Assembly: GCF_900113575.1 (NCBI RefSeq)
Contig: NZ_FOPV01000022.1
Span: 1 to 47,952, forward strand
Direction: 5' to 3'
DNA from: Nitrosospira sp. Nsp14
GTDB lineage: Bacteria; Pseudomonadota; Gammaproteobacteria; Burkholderiales; Nitrosomonadaceae
Length of the DNA: 47,952 bases
Below the pieces are notes generated by a model. That model ran no database searches. It had not been told where the DNA came from and saw only the letters and a list, made by a program, of their open reading frames with translations. The translations under genes and the position numbers were made by a program. Below, piece after piece: positions 1 through 9,164 of the stretch. How positions within the stretch are numbered: position 1 is the first letter of the stretch; every line of letters begins with the position of its first letter.

Positions 1-54
1 AATGCCGCAGGGGACTTGGTGCAACCATCCGAAATCAACCAGTTAAGAAAATAG
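1..54 (+). CDS. ctaC: C-terminal end of cytochrome c oxidase subunit II (partial)
   Basis: An open frame enters from the left edge and runs 17 codons to a TAG stop. It ends in NAAGDLVQPSEINQLRK. A terminal 'VQP-E-I--L' tail is common at the end of betaproteobacterial subunit II proteins. The position directly upstream of subunit I in the same direction fits. The copper A domain lies outside the window, so the call rests mainly on context. Confidence 0.6.
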   Translation, partial: NAAGDLVQPSEINQLRK

Positions 55-69
55 CATCAGGAGGAAATC

Positions 70-1650
70 ATGGCAGCAGTAGATCACGATATTGGTCACG
101 ACGACCACGAACATCATCCGACCGGCTTGTCGCGCTGGCTGAACGCCACTAACCATAAAGATATTGGCACCATGTATCTGTGGTTCAGCTTCATCATGTT
201 CCTGACCGGGGGCGTGATGGCGCTGACCATCCGGGCAGAGCTGTTCCAGCCGGGGTTGCAGATCGTTCAGCCCGAGTTTTTCAACCAGTTGACCACCATG
301 CATGGCCTGGTGATGGTGTTCGGCGCCATCATGCCCGCGTTCGTGGGGTTCGCCAACTGGCAGGTTCCGCTGATGGTCGGAGCGCCGGACATGGCTTTTG
401 CGCGCATGAACAACTGGAGTTTCTGGCTGCTGCCGCCGGCGGCACTGCTGCTGATGAGCTCGTTCTTCGTGCCCGGTGGCGCACCCGCCGGCGGCTGGAC
501 GATTTACCCGCCGTTGTCAGTGCAGATGGGCATGGGCATGGATATGGCCATCTTTGCGCTCCATATCATGGGTGCCTCTTCCATCATGGGTTCGATTAAC
601 ATCATTACCACCATTCTCAACCTGCGGGCGCCGGGAATGACACTGATGAAAATGCCCTTGTTCGTGTGGACCTGGCTGATCACCGCCTATCTGCTGGTTA
701 TGGTGATGCCGGTGCTGGCGGGAGCGGTGACCATGCTGCTGACAGACCGAAACTTTGGCACCAATTTCTTTAACGCGGCCGGCGGCGGCGACCCGGTGAT
801 GTTCCAGCACATATTCTGGTTCTTCGGCCACCCTGAAGTCTACATCATGATCCTGCCGGCGTTTGGCATCGTGTCGGAGATTATCCCCACCTTTGCGCGC
901 AAGCCGCTGTTCGGATATTCGTCGATGGTATACGCCACTGCATCCATCGCCATTCTGTCTTGCATCGTCTGGGCGCATCACATGTTCACCGCTGGCATGC
1001 CGGTCACCGGGCAGCTGTTCTTCATGTATGCGACCATGATGATCGCCGTGCCCACGGGCGTGAAAGTGTTCAACTGGACCGCGACCATGTGGCGTGGTTC
1101 CATGACTTTTGAGACGCCCATGCTGTTTGCCATCGGCTTCATTTTCCTGTTTACCATTGGTGGCTTCAGCGGTGTCATCTGCGCGATAGTCCCGATAGAT
1201 ATTCAGGTGCAGGACACCTACTACGTGATTGCGCACTTCCACTACGTGTTGGTGTCGGGCGCGTTGTTCTCAATATTCGGCGGCGTTTACTACTGGCTGC
1301 CGAAATGGACCGGGCATATGTATGACGAGACCCTGGGCAAGTGGCACTTCTGGTTGTCGATGTTCTTCTTCAACCTCACCTTCTTTGTTCAGCACTTCCT
1401 GGGGCTGGCGGGCATGCCGCGTCGCATTCCCGACTATGCGCTGCAGTTTGCCGACTTCAACATGATCTCAAGCATCGGCGCCTTCGGCTTCGGGTTTAGT
1501 CAGCTTCTGTTCCTCTACGTCGTGCTAAAGTGCATCCGTGGCGGCGCCAAAGCACCGGCCAAACCCTGGGAAGGAGCCAAGACCCTGGAATGGACGCTGC
1601 CATCGCCCGCTCCATATCACAGCTTTACAACCCCTCCGATTGTTAAGTAA
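70..1650 (+). CDS. ctaD: cytochrome c oxidase subunit I (aa3 type)
   Basis: Catalytic heme-copper subunit of the terminal oxidase: it reduces O2 to water and pumps protons across the inner membrane. The 526-residue length is normal for the family. Twelve hydrophobic segments are expected. HPEVY carries the CuB histidine and the tyrosine crosslink, HHMFTAG supplies the CuB histidine pair, and HFHYVL the heme a/a3 histidines. A strong AGGAGG ribosome site lies 5 nt before the ATG. It follows ctaC and precedes a tiny assembly gene, so the set is one operon. Identification is secure. Confidence 0.97.
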   Translation: MAAVDHDIGHDDHEHHPTGLSRWLNATNHKDIGTMYLWFSFIMFLTGGVMALTIRAELFQPGLQIVQPEFFNQLTTMHGLVMVFGAIMPAFVGFANWQVPLMVGAPDMAFARMNNWSFWLLPPAALLLMSSFFVPGGAPAGGWTIYPPLSVQMGMGMDMAIFALHIMGASSIMGSINIITTILNLRAPGMTLMKMPLFVWTWLITAYLLVMVMPVLAGAVTMLLTDRNFGTNFFNAAGGGDPVMFQHIFWFFGHPEVYIMILPAFGIVSEIIPTFARKPLFGYSSMVYATASIAILSCIVWAHHMFTAGMPVTGQLFFMYATMMIAVPTGVKVFNWTATMWRGSMTFETPMLFAIGFIFLFTIGGFSGVICAIVPIDIQVQDTYYVIAHFHYVLVSGALFSIFGGVYYWLPKWTGHMYDETLGKWHFWLSMFFFNLTFFVQHFLGLAGMPRRIPDYALQFADFNMISSIGAFGFGFSQLLFLYVVLKCIRGGAKAPAKPWEGAKTLEWTLPSPAPYHSFTTPPIVK

Positions 1651-1663
1651 AAAGGGTTGGTAG

Positions 1664-1771
1664 ATGTCGAACGACGCAGAAAGAAGGCGCAGAGCGATCA
1701 GAACCGCCCTCTTTCTGTTCGCGATAGCGACGGCAATATTTGTGGGTGTTCTCTTTAAGAACTGGAAATGA
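1664..1771 (+). CDS. small cytochrome oxidase assembly protein (35 aa)
   Basis: A 35-residue ORF begins at ATG 1664 with a basic N-terminus (MSNDAERRRRAIRTA) followed by one membrane segment (LFLFAIATAIFVGVLF) and ends KNWK. Its stop overlaps the ctaG ATG as ATGA, which implies translational coupling. Short single-pass proteins of this form between ctaD and ctaG are known in betaproteobacteria as 'cytochrome oxidase small assembly protein'. The role, probably aiding CtaG or subunit I copper insertion, is inferred from position. It is short enough to be missed by automated gene calling. Confidence 0.8.
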   Translation: MSNDAERRRRAIRTALFLFAIATAIFVGVLFKNWK

Positions 1772-2289
1772 GCACAGTTCAAGCCAATTCGGTAATACTG
1801 AAAAAGCTGTTGATTTTTACCTTGGTGATGTTTGGCTTTGGTTTTGCGTTGGTGCCGTTTTACGAAAAGATTTGTGAAGTAACCGGCCTCAACAATTTAT
1901 TGCAGGCGGATACGTTAACCGAAAATACCCAGGTCGATACAACACGGTGGGTAACAGTCGAGCTGGATGCAAATACCCGCGGGCTACCGTGGAAGTTTAG
2001 GCCGCTTCAATCAAACGTACGGATTCATCCGGGTGAACTGGTTCAGGTGATGTACGAGGTAACGAATACGTCTAACCGGGAGATTAATGGTCAGGCTATA
2101 CCCAGCTACAGTCCACAATTGCTCGCCAAGCATCTGAAGAAACTGGAGTGTTTTTGTTTCAGTAAGCAAGTGCTAAAGCCGAATGAAACGAGGCAGATGC
2201 CGGTTCAATTCATGATCGAACCGACTTTGCCCGCTGATTTCAATACAGTCACCATTTCGTACACATTTTTTGAACTGGGGAGCGACTAA
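1768..2289 (+). CDS. ctaG: cytochrome c oxidase assembly protein CtaG (Cox11 family)
   Basis: Copper chaperone that delivers CuB to subunit I on the periplasmic side. The 173-residue protein has one N-terminal membrane anchor (about residues 11-29, ending LVPFYEKICEVTG) and a periplasmic immunoglobulin-like domain. The Cox11 copper motif CFCF is present near residue 129 (KLECFCFSKQ). The ATG overlaps the stop of the preceding small gene by 4 nt, so translation is probably coupled. Length and motifs are normal for the family. Confidence 0.95.
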   Translation: MSTVQANSVILKKLLIFTLVMFGFGFALVPFYEKICEVTGLNNLLQADTLTENTQVDTTRWVTVELDANTRGLPWKFRPLQSNVRIHPGELVQVMYEVTNTSNREINGQAIPSYSPQLLAKHLKKLECFCFSKQVLKPNETRQMPVQFMIEPTLPADFNTVTISYTFFELGSD

Positions 2290-2321
2290 ACGCAGGTGAT
2301 CAGTAGTCGAGCGGGCCAGAG

Positions 2322-2531
2322 TTGAAAGACCCAAAGGAAAAACCGACAAAAGCAACCTTTATCCAGGCGATGAAGGCCGTATCGTGGGCTTTTTTTGGGA
2401 TTAGGAAACAGAGCGATCACGACCATGACGCCGCGACGCTAACAGCGGGACAGGTGATCATCGCCGGGATTGTGGGCGCGGCGCTGTTTGTGGTAGTTGT
2501 GTTTTTGCTCGTTAAGTTTGTAACAAGTTAA
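2322..2531 (+). CDS. DUF2970 family small membrane protein
   Basis: A 69-residue protein with a soluble N-terminus, a WAFFGIRK motif and one C-terminal membrane segment (about residues 46-66). The DUF2970 family typically sits between ctaG and ctaE in betaproteobacteria, as here. The frame has no ATG until residue 17, so a TTG at 2322 is the likely start. No function is established. The conserved position suggests a part in oxidase assembly or stability. Confidence 0.8.
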   Translation: MKDPKEKPTKATFIQAMKAVSWAFFGIRKQSDHDHDAATLTAGQVIIAGIVGAALFVVVVFLLVKFVTS

Positions 2532-2563
2532 AGATTAATTAAATTATACGCAGGAGAAAGAGC

Positions 2564-3415
2564 ATGAGCCAAGAAGGGGGTCACTATTACGTTCCAGCGC
2601 CGTCGACCTGGCCTATCACAGGGTCGATTGCGCTGTTATTTATGGGTTTCGGCGCGGCATTTTCGGTCAACAAGCTTCCGCTGGGCTATGGATTGCTGGC
2701 GATTGGGTTTGCCATACTCATCTACATGATGTTTGGCTGGTTCGGGGTGGTGGCCAAGGAAAGCGAGAGGGGGGCGTATAACCAGCAGGTGGACAAGTCT
2801 TTCCGCTGGGGGATGAGTTGGTTCATCTTTTCCGAGGTCATGTTCTTTGCAGCCTTCTTCGGTGCCCTGTTTTACATGCGCGTATATTCGATTCCCTGGT
2901 TATCGGATCTGGAGCATAAGATTCTCTGGCCTGACTTTACCGGCGAGTGGCCCACGGCTGGCCCAGGGATCGTAGAGAAATTCATGCCCATGGGACCATG
3001 GGGGCTGCCGGCGATCAATACCCTGATACTGCTGACATCTGGCGTGACCGTCACCTGGGCACACTGGGCACTAAAGCTGAACAAGCGCGGACAGCTCAAG
3101 TTGGGACTCTTCCTCACCTTTGCGCTGGGCTTTCTGTTTGTGGGCTTGCAGGCATATGAATATGGCCATGCCTATTCAGATCTCAACCTTAAGATGACCA
3201 CCGGTGCGTATGGCGCGACATTTTACATGTTGACCGGTTTTCATGGTTTCCATGTCACGCTGGGCTCCATCATGCTGCTGGTCATCTGGTTCCGGGTAAT
3301 GGCGGGCCACTTTACCCCCGAGAACCATTTTGGCTTTGAGGGCGTGGCGTGGTATTGGCACTTCGTTGACGTAGTCTGGCTGGGACTGTTTATTTTCGTA
3401 TACTGGCTCATATAG
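2564..3415 (+). CDS. ctaE: cytochrome c oxidase subunit III
   Basis: Integral membrane subunit III of the aa3 oxidase; it stabilises proton uptake during turnover and binds no redox metal. The 283-residue protein starts MSQEGGHYYVPAPS, typical of the family, and shows the conserved FSEVMFF, ALKL, TGFHGFHV and WYWHFVDVVW motifs. An AGGAGAAAG ribosome site precedes the ATG. It closes the core-subunit part of the operon. Confidence 0.96.
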   Translation: MSQEGGHYYVPAPSTWPITGSIALLFMGFGAAFSVNKLPLGYGLLAIGFAILIYMMFGWFGVVAKESERGAYNQQVDKSFRWGMSWFIFSEVMFFAAFFGALFYMRVYSIPWLSDLEHKILWPDFTGEWPTAGPGIVEKFMPMGPWGLPAINTLILLTSGVTVTWAHWALKLNKRGQLKLGLFLTFALGFLFVGLQAYEYGHAYSDLNLKMTTGAYGATFYMLTGFHGFHVTLGSIMLLVIWFRVMAGHFTPENHFGFEGVAWYWHFVDVVWLGLFIFVYWLI

Positions 3416-3438
3416 AAATGCGAGCCGTACTACCCCTG

Positions 3439-3627
3439 CTAAAGCGATATGAACCCCGTATAGGTTCCCAGCATTAGCAGGGTAAACAGAAGAAGCGACA
3501 GACTGATGCGAAGTGTGAGGGACTTTACGGCGCGCGTACCATGCCCCTTGTCCTTCACCATGTAGTACAAGGCGGAAGCCAAGCTGCCGAGTATAAGGAA
3601 TAGAATCAAGACGGCTGCAATTTTCAC
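3439..3627 (-). CDS. DUF2909 twin-transmembrane protein
   Basis: A 62-residue protein with two hydrophobic helices (about residues 4-23 and 40-60) joined by a basic loop (VKDKGHGTRAVKS). It matches the DUF2909 'twin transmembrane protein' family. It is encoded opposite to the flanking oxidase genes, between ctaE and SURF1, an arrangement seen in other betaproteobacteria. No function is known. It may be read from its own promoter near 3640-3680 or produce antisense across the operon; neither can be decided here. Confidence 0.75.
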   Translation of the reverse strand: MKIAAVLILFLILGSLASALYYMVKDKGHGTRAVKSLTLRISLSLLLFTLLMLGTYTGFISL

Positions 3628-3688
3628 GATATATTCCTGTAATTATCGGGTCTGGAAACAAGTTTAGCCGAGTTCTGCATACTATCCA

Positions 3689-4411
3689 ATGACTATTTCA
3701 GGCTGGCGGTTTAAGCCGCGATTATGGTCAACAATAGGCGCGGCAGTTGTCATCACGATTATGGTGCAACTCGGTAACTGGCAGCTGTCCCGCGCCCAGG
3801 AAAAGGAATCCAGACAGGAACGCCTGGATCTTCTTTCGCAGGAGCCCGCGGTTGTACTTCCTCCAACGGAGGTAAAACTTGGGGATTTTCAATATCGTCA
3901 AGTAGAGGCACAGGGCGAGTACGTACCGGGGTACACCATCTATCTCGATAACAAGATTTATCGCGGAGTAGCTGGTTACCACGTCATCACCCCGCTAAGG
4001 ATAGGTACAAGTTCCATGCACGTTCTGGTGAATCGTGGATGGGCGCCGGCGGACCGGGATCGAAGCAAGTTGCCGGAAGTAGCTCCGCCTTCCGGTCAGG
4101 TGAGCGTCTCGGGAATTGCGACAACGGCTACTCAGCGAACGCTTGAGCTGTCTCAGGATTTGGTAGCCGGAAGGGTCTGGGAAAATCTGGATATTAACCG
4201 CTATCGGAACGCGACTGGGTTGACCTTGCAGCCGGTAATGATTTTGCAAAAGGACGACGTGCAAGATGGTCTGGTTCGGCAGTGGCCGCGTCCGGATTCA
4301 GGCTCAGCGAAAAATTTGGGATACGCGGTTCAGTGGTTTGCGATGGCTTTGGCTGTATTGATAATTTATTTGGTGTTAAGTGGCAAGCGAGAGCGGTTTG
4401 AAAAAAAATAG
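3689..4411 (+). CDS. SURF1 family cytochrome oxidase biogenesis protein
   Basis: Assembly factor associated with heme a insertion into subunit I. The 240-residue protein has the family layout: an N-terminal membrane helix (about residues 12-28) followed by GNWQL, a large periplasmic domain with YLDNKIYRGVAGYHV and VLVNRGW, and a C-terminal helix with the NLGYAVQWFAMA signature. It overlaps the next gene by several codons, which indicates coupled translation. Confidence 0.93.
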   Translation: MTISGWRFKPRLWSTIGAAVVITIMVQLGNWQLSRAQEKESRQERLDLLSQEPAVVLPPTEVKLGDFQYRQVEAQGEYVPGYTIYLDNKIYRGVAGYHVITPLRIGTSSMHVLVNRGWAPADRDRSKLPEVAPPSGQVSVSGIATTATQRTLELSQDLVAGRVWENLDINRYRNATGLTLQPVMILQKDDVQDGLVRQWPRPDSGSAKNLGYAVQWFAMALAVLIIYLVLSGKRERFEKK

Positions 4412-4988
4412 ACGAACGCTGATTCTACTGTTCGTCGTGTTGTGCGCGCCTATTATCGCCTCGTATACGCTTTATTTTTTTGGCGTTCGGCCTGGTACCA
4501 CTGTTAACTATGGCGAATTGCTTCAGGTTAAGCCCTTGGCAGGCACGGCTCTGAATCAGGCTGATCAAACTATTTTTCGCATGCGGCAACTTCGTGGAAA
4601 GTGGGTGATGGCGATGGTGGATTCCGGGAAATGCGACGAGCAGTGTCAGAAAAAATTGTATTACATGCGCCAGGTGCGTTTGACACAACATAAGGAAAAG
4701 GATCGGGTGGAAAGGCTATGGCTGATTGATGACGGGGAAGTTCCAGCGCCAGAAATCGTGAAGGACTTCGAGGGAGTGCTGCTCATTAACGCTAAGGACA
4801 GTGATCTGCTTTCAGAAATTCCGGCCGCTGTTTCCCACCGCGATCATATTTACCTCATCGATCCGATTGGAAACCTAATGATGCGTTTTCCGAAAAATCC
4901 GGATCCCGCTCAAATGGCTAAAGACATCAAGCGCTTGTTGAAGGTGTCCCAGCTTGAGCATGCGATGGGGACTGATCAAAAACACTAG
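4398..4988 (+). CDS. membrane-anchored SCO-like / thioredoxin-like protein of the oxidase cluster
   Basis: About 196 residues, starting at a TTG preceded by GAGAG that gives MKKNRRTLILLF; a GTG at 4380 is the alternative. One membrane anchor (about residues 6-27) is followed by a periplasmic domain of thioredoxin/SCO character with a CDEQC motif, matching the CxxxC spacing of SCO copper chaperones. A later aromatic/Asp segment (DHIYLIDPIGNLMMRF) resembles the end of the SCO fold. Proteins at this locus are usually uncharacterised. A role in CuA maturation or thiol reduction is an inference. Confidence 0.75.
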   Translation: MKKNRRTLILLFVVLCAPIIASYTLYFFGVRPGTTVNYGELLQVKPLAGTALNQADQTIFRMRQLRGKWVMAMVDSGKCDEQCQKKLYYMRQVRLTQHKEKDRVERLWLIDDGEVPAPEIVKDFEGVLLINAKDSDLLSEIPAAVSHRDHIYLIDPIGNLMMRFPKNPDPAQMAKDIKRLLKVSQLEHAMGTDQKH

Positions 4989-5116
4989 GTGCCCCGAATC
5001 CGCGCGGCACCTCCCGAAGTGGCGATTACGCAATAATTGGGAGATCGGGCTTCCGTTGTCGCCCAGCAAATGGGTTAAACACAGATAAATATCTGTATTG
5101 AATTAGGAGAAAGGTA

Positions 5117-6013
5117 ATGGCTACTACGAGTATCGCCTGGCAGCAAACCGCTACGCGCGTGCAGCAGTTTTACCGCTTGACCAAGCCCAGGGTAGTTTCG
5201 CTCATCGTATTTACCGCCTTTATCGGCATGTTTCTTGCTGTGCCGGGTGCTGTTCCGCTTAACGCACTGATATTTGGCACGATCGGCATCGCCCTCGTGG
5301 CTGGTGCCGCGGCTGCTGTAAATTGTCTGGTCGAGCAGAAAATGGATGCGGTCATGGCGCGGACACGAGGCAGGCCGCTGCCGCGCGGGCAGGTAACGTC
5401 TCCCGAAACGCTGTTTTTCCTGGCGCTGATCGGCGGAACAGGACTACTGATTCTTCACCAGTTGGTGAACCCACTGACGATGTGGCTTACCCTCGGAACG
5501 TTCGTTGGTTACGCGATCATCTATACGGTGATCCTGAAACCGATGACGCCACAAAATATCGTTATTGGCGGCGCTTCAGGCGCGATGCCGCCCGTTCTTG
5601 GGTGGGCGGCGGTAACGGGCGAAGTAACTGCCGATGCGCTGCTTTTGTTTCTCATCATTTTCGCCTGGACGCCGCCTCATTTCTGGGCGTTGGCTCTGTA
5701 CCGCAAGCTCGAATACGCCAAGGTGGGTATGCCGATGCTGCCGGTAACGCACGGCGAGAAATATACTCGCCTTCAGGTCCTGCTTTACACGCTTATCCTC
5801 ATCGCCGTCACGTTGATGCCTTACGCGACGCAGATGAGCGGACTCATCTATCTCGCCGGCGCGGCGGTGCTGGACGGAATATTCCTCTACTATGCCTTGA
5901 GAATCTACCTGAATTATAGTGATGAGATAGCCAAAAAAGCATTTCGCTATTCCATCGTCTATTTGACCGCGCTGTTCGTGGTATTGCTTGTTGATCATTA
6001 CATCCGTTTCTAA
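5117..6013 (+). CDS. ctaB: protoheme IX farnesyltransferase (heme O synthase)
   Basis: Polytopic UbiA-family prenyltransferase that converts heme B to heme O, the precursor of heme A. The 298-residue protein carries the KPRVVSL start motif, the first Asp-rich loop ([20 protein letters not shown]) and the second ([11 protein letters not shown]). AGGAGAAAG lies upstream of the ATG. The gene usually just upstream in relatives, heme A synthase, is absent: only 128 bp separate the previous stop from this start. Confidence 0.96.
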   Translation: MATTSIAWQQTATRVQQFYRLTKPRVVSLIVFTAFIGMFLAVPGAVPLNALIFGTIGIALVAGAAAAVNCLVEQKMDAVMARTRGRPLPRGQVTSPETLFFLALIGGTGLLILHQLVNPLTMWLTLGTFVGYAIIYTVILKPMTPQNIVIGGASGAMPPVLGWAAVTGEVTADALLLFLIIFAWTPPHFWALALYRKLEYAKVGMPMLPVTHGEKYTRLQVLLYTLILIAVTLMPYATQMSGLIYLAGAAVLDGIFLYYALRIYLNYSDEIAKKAFRYSIVYLTALFVVLLVDHYIRF

Positions 6014-6018
6014 CCGGC

Positions 6019-6633
6019 GTGGTCGTGGTTCATTCCAAGCTTAACGCGGCGGTAAAAACCGCCGCCCTTGTTCTGCTGGTTTTTTTCCTACCGGCGTGTA
6101 GCAACACCGCACCCCCAAAATTTCTTTCGACCGATATCACTGGCGCCAACTTCGGCGGTGATTTTAAACTGTCTGATCAGTCGGGAAACGTCCGAACGCT
6201 AGCGGACTTCAAAGGCAAGGCCGTCGTCCTGTTTTTTGGCTATACTAATTGCCCCGACGCCTGCCCCACGACAATGGCGAATATAGCTGCGGCTATGCGC
6301 AAGCTCGGTCCGGACGCGAAGCGGGTCCAGGTGCTATTCGTATCCGTTGATCCGGAGCGGGATACTCCCGAGGTACTCAAGCAGTATGTCTCGGGATTCG
6401 ATCCCGCATTCCTTGGCCTATCCGGCGACGTCGAAACCACGAAGAAAATCGCAAGCGACTTCAAGGCATTTTATCAGACGAAAGCAGCAGCAAAGACAGG
6501 GCATCATGACATCGATCATTCGACCGGTACGTATATTTACGATACCAAGGGACATCTGCGGCTCTACGTTACGAACGAAAACGGTGCTGACGTCTTCGCG
6601 CATGATATTGCAGAGCTATTGAAGGTTGGATAA
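6019..6633 (+). CDS. SCO family copper chaperone lipoprotein
   Basis: SCO1/SenC family protein that binds copper and serves CuA site assembly in subunit II. The 204-residue protein starts at GTG 6019 and has a signal peptide ending in a lipobox (LPACS), so it is probably a lipoprotein facing the periplasm. The copper motif is FGYTNCPDACPTT, with the conserved distal histidine in HSTGTYIYD. It begins 5 nt after ctaB and is the last gene of the oxidase operon. Confidence 0.93.
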   Translation: MVVVHSKLNAAVKTAALVLLVFFLPACSNTAPPKFLSTDITGANFGGDFKLSDQSGNVRTLADFKGKAVVLFFGYTNCPDACPTTMANIAAAMRKLGPDAKRVQVLFVSVDPERDTPEVLKQYVSGFDPAFLGLSGDVETTKKIASDFKAFYQTKAAAKTGHHDIDHSTGTYIYDTKGHLRLYVTNENGADVFAHDIAELLKVG

Positions 6634-6718
6634 AATTCTCTCGGGACCCAAGTGTAGCAAACTATAAATCGTCCAATCCCCTTCTCGCCCGAGTTTTCGC
6701 CCCCCCGCTTGTATCCGC

Positions 6719-8086
6719 CTACGGGAATAATTTTCCGGGATTGAGAATATTGTTGGGATCAAAGACCCTCTTGATTTCCTTCATCAACGCCAACGTCGGT
6801 GGATCTATTTCCTTACCGATGTAGGGTCGTTTTTCGCTCCCCACGCCATGCTCTCCGGACAAGGTGCCGTTGAGCTGGATCACCAGATCGAATATCTCAT
6901 TCAAGCACGCATTCGCCCGCGACAATTCATCGGCAGACTCGGGATCCACGAGAAGATTGACGTGGATATTGCCGTTGCCGGCGTGGCCAAAGTTAACGTT
7001 AGCAACCCTGTATTTCGCACTTAACTGTTCGAGTCCTTCAAGAAAAACAGGCAACGCCGAAACCGGGACTACAACATCCTCATTGATCTTCTTCGGGGCA
7101 ATATCGCGCAAAAGTGGAGACAGTGCCTTGCGGGCCGCCCACAACTTAGCGGTATCCGAGACCTCTTCCCCCTTAATCAATCCTTTGTCGCCGCACGCGC
7201 GAAGAACAGCGGCGCGGGATTCGGCAATAGACTGTTCGGACCCGTCCACCTCGATCATGAGCATTGCGGCAGCGTGGGCTGGCACCAGCGCAGGAAACCG
7301 GCCCCGTATCAAAAGTAGCGACGCGGAGTCCAGGAATTCAAGCGCGCTCGGCGTCTGAGGAAGTGCCATGATTCGAACGATCGCCGAGGCACAACTCGAT
7401 AGATCGCCGAAGTATGCGGTAACTCCCGCACGCGCCTGAGGAAGCGGCGTAAGCTTGAGCGTAGCCTCGGTGATGACGGCAAGGGTCCCTTCGGAGCCAA
7501 TCAACAGTCGGGTAAGATCGTAACCGACCACCCCTTTAGTGGTGTAACAGCCCGTCCTGATCATCTTCCCATCGCCCGTCACTGCCTTGAGTCCCAGCAC
7601 ATGATCTCGGGTAGTGCCGTACTTCACTGCATGAGGGCCGCCCGCGGAAGTGGCGAGATTACCTCCTATACTCGAGTAAGCCGCACTCGACGGATCGGGC
7701 GGCCAAAAGAACCCATGAACTCGCGCTGCCTCCTGAACCGATTCGTTCAAGACACCAGGCTCCGCAACGATTACACGATTGGCCGCGTCAACGGAAAGAA
7801 TACGCTGCATGCGCTCAAGCGACAGTGCGACGCCGCCCTGTTCAGGCAGGCTGCCGCCCGCGGTGCCAGTACCGCGTCCACGTGGCGTGGCGGGCGTCTT
7901 GTACCGATTGCAAAGTGCCAACACCTCCTGAACCTCGAGGCCGGTCACCGGAAACACTACCACGTCAGGGGGGCAAAACCTCCGGCTATTGTCATAAGCG
8001 TAGGCAAAGCAGTCCACCGTATCGGTCAATACCTGCTCGAAGGGTAGAAGGCTGCGAAGCCGCGCGACAAAATCCGGCGAGAGCAA
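6719..8086 (-). CDS. FAD-binding oxidase, glycolate/D-lactate dehydrogenase (GlcD-like)
   Basis: Flavoprotein of the FAD_binding_4 plus FAD-oxidase_C type, 455 residues. The FAD-binding motif TPRGRGTGTAGGSLPEQGG lies near residue 90. The C-terminal half has NFGHAGNGNIHVN and SGEHGVGSEKR, with the histidines typical of GlcD/DLD active sites. The likely reaction is oxidation of a 2-hydroxyacid such as glycolate or D-lactate, passing electrons to the respiratory chain or a partner. No glcE or glcF neighbours are present, so the substrate is open. It converges on the oxidase operon. Confidence 0.88.
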   Translation of the reverse strand: MLSPDFVARLRSLLPFEQVLTDTVDCFAYAYDNSRRFCPPDVVVFPVTGLEVQEVLALCNRYKTPATPRGRGTGTAGGSLPEQGGVALSLERMQRILSVDAANRVIVAEPGVLNESVQEAARVHGFFWPPDPSSAAYSSIGGNLATSAGGPHAVKYGTTRDHVLGLKAVTGDGKMIRTGCYTTKGVVGYDLTRLLIGSEGTLAVITEATLKLTPLPQARAGVTAYFGDLSSCASAIVRIMALPQTPSALEFLDSASLLLIRGRFPALVPAHAAAMLMIEVDGSEQSIAESRAAVLRACGDKGLIKGEEVSDTAKLWAARKALSPLLRDIAPKKINEDVVVPVSALPVFLEGLEQLSAKYRVANVNFGHAGNGNIHVNLLVDPESADELSRANACLNEIFDLVIQLNGTLSGEHGVGSEKRPYIGKEIDPPTLALMKEIKRVFDPNNILNPGKLFP

Positions 8087-8455
8087 TATACGATCCTATT
8101 AAACGGGCACAGCGCACACGTAACCGCAACATGGCGAGACTGCGGATCCGCGCCGCGATTGATGCGCAGCGTCCAAAGTCTCACCGTCTGCCGAACACCA
8201 TAAATGGCAACGGGCCTCCTGAACAGGCGGTGGGGGAGTGCTATAGCATCCGATCTCGTTGGCATCCCCGCGCCAAGTCGGTTCCCAACGGCACGACCGC
8301 TTGTCGCGGCGCTGCGCGAGCATCGGCCAACGCGCGGGGTTCCAATCGCATTGGAACCGCATAGCCGTAACCGGCTTATATATGGCGAAGAGCAATCAAA
8401 CTATCTAACCACCGACATGCGGTAGGTGAAAGCGCGACTCACAGTTGGCACCAAC
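8087..8455. other. gene-free stretch between FAD oxidase and BON lipoprotein gene, with one perfect hairpin
   Basis: No coding frame here resembles a protein. The notable element is a perfect inverted repeat at 8338-8358: GGTTCCAAT, 3-nt loop, ATTGGAACC. No T-run follows on either strand. A 10-bp palindrome TGCTATAGCA lies at 8240-8249. The segment should contain the promoter of the minus-strand oxidase gene and the end of the BON gene transcript. I see no convincing promoter. Confidence 0.5.
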
Positions 8456-9040
8456 TCAGTTCATGTACTCAAATACCTTTACCACCTTACGCACTCCGTT
8501 GGTAGATCGCGCGATGTCTACCGCGCTCCCGGCCTCATCAGCATTTACAATTCCCAGTAAATAGACCACGCTATCCTCCGTTATCACCTTCACATGGTTG
8601 ATCTGGAACTTGCCACCATCCATGAACCGGCCTTTAACCTTGGACGTAATCAGCGCGTCGTTGCTGCGCGAGGTAAACGAGCTCACAGGTGCCACGGCAA
8701 TTTCATTAACCACGTTACGCACGTGCTCGACGCCCTTCACCGCTTGTTCAATCTCTTTCCTTACACTCTCGGATGAGACCTCCCCGGTCAGAAGCACGTT
8801 ACGGTTGAAGCTCGTAACGTTTACATGTGCGTTATCTCCCATTTTCTCGCTAATGCGTCGATTACTTTTTGACTCAATATTTTGATCCTCGACTAACATC
8901 CCGCCGGTACGCCGATCCTGCGATACCGCGACCCCGGTGCCGACTGTTGCGGCGCCAGCTGCAACCAGCAGGGCGCAGCCGGAAAAAAAAGGCAACAGCA
9001 GTAAGACTAGAAGCACCTGTATCCGATGAAGATTTTGCAT
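8456..9040 (-). CDS. BON-domain outer membrane lipoprotein (DolP/YraP-like)
   Basis: A 194-residue protein with a signal peptide ending in a lipobox (FFSGC, Cys about residue 22), then two BON domains: one around VNVTSFNRNVLLTGEV (about residues 70-115) and a second around KVITEDSVVYLLGIV (about residues 145-190). The family binds phospholipid and helps maintain the outer membrane; E. coli DolP is the model. It lies near yraN, and the rsmI-yraN-dolP neighbourhood is conserved in proteobacteria, which supports the call. Confidence 0.9.
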   Translation of the reverse strand: MQNLHRIQVLLVLLLLPFFSGCALLVAAGAATVGTGVAVSQDRRTGGMLVEDQNIESKSNRRISEKMGDNAHVNVTSFNRNVLLTGEVSSESVRKEIEQAVKGVEHVRNVVNEIAVAPVSSFTSRSNDALITSKVKGRFMDGGKFQINHVKVITEDSVVYLLGIVNADEAGSAVDIARSTNGVRKVVKVFEYMN

Positions 9041-9164
9041 TGATTCCCCAGTTGATGATTCGCCTACAACAATACCGCAGCAATGATAATCTCGGCAGCG
9101 ACGATGACACCGAACTCATCTCCATCCACCGAAGGCCTAGCCACTCCCCCATCCATTATCCCTT

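Noticed and set aside
517-1242. Long minus-strand open frame inside ctaD
   Set aside because: A shadow of the GC-rich ctaD coding frame; His/Arg/Gln-rich text without domains.
8099-8395. Open frames on both strands between the FAD oxidase and BON genes
   Set aside because: Cys/Arg/Pro-rich, no domain, no ribosome site; composition typical of chance frames in GC-rich DNA.
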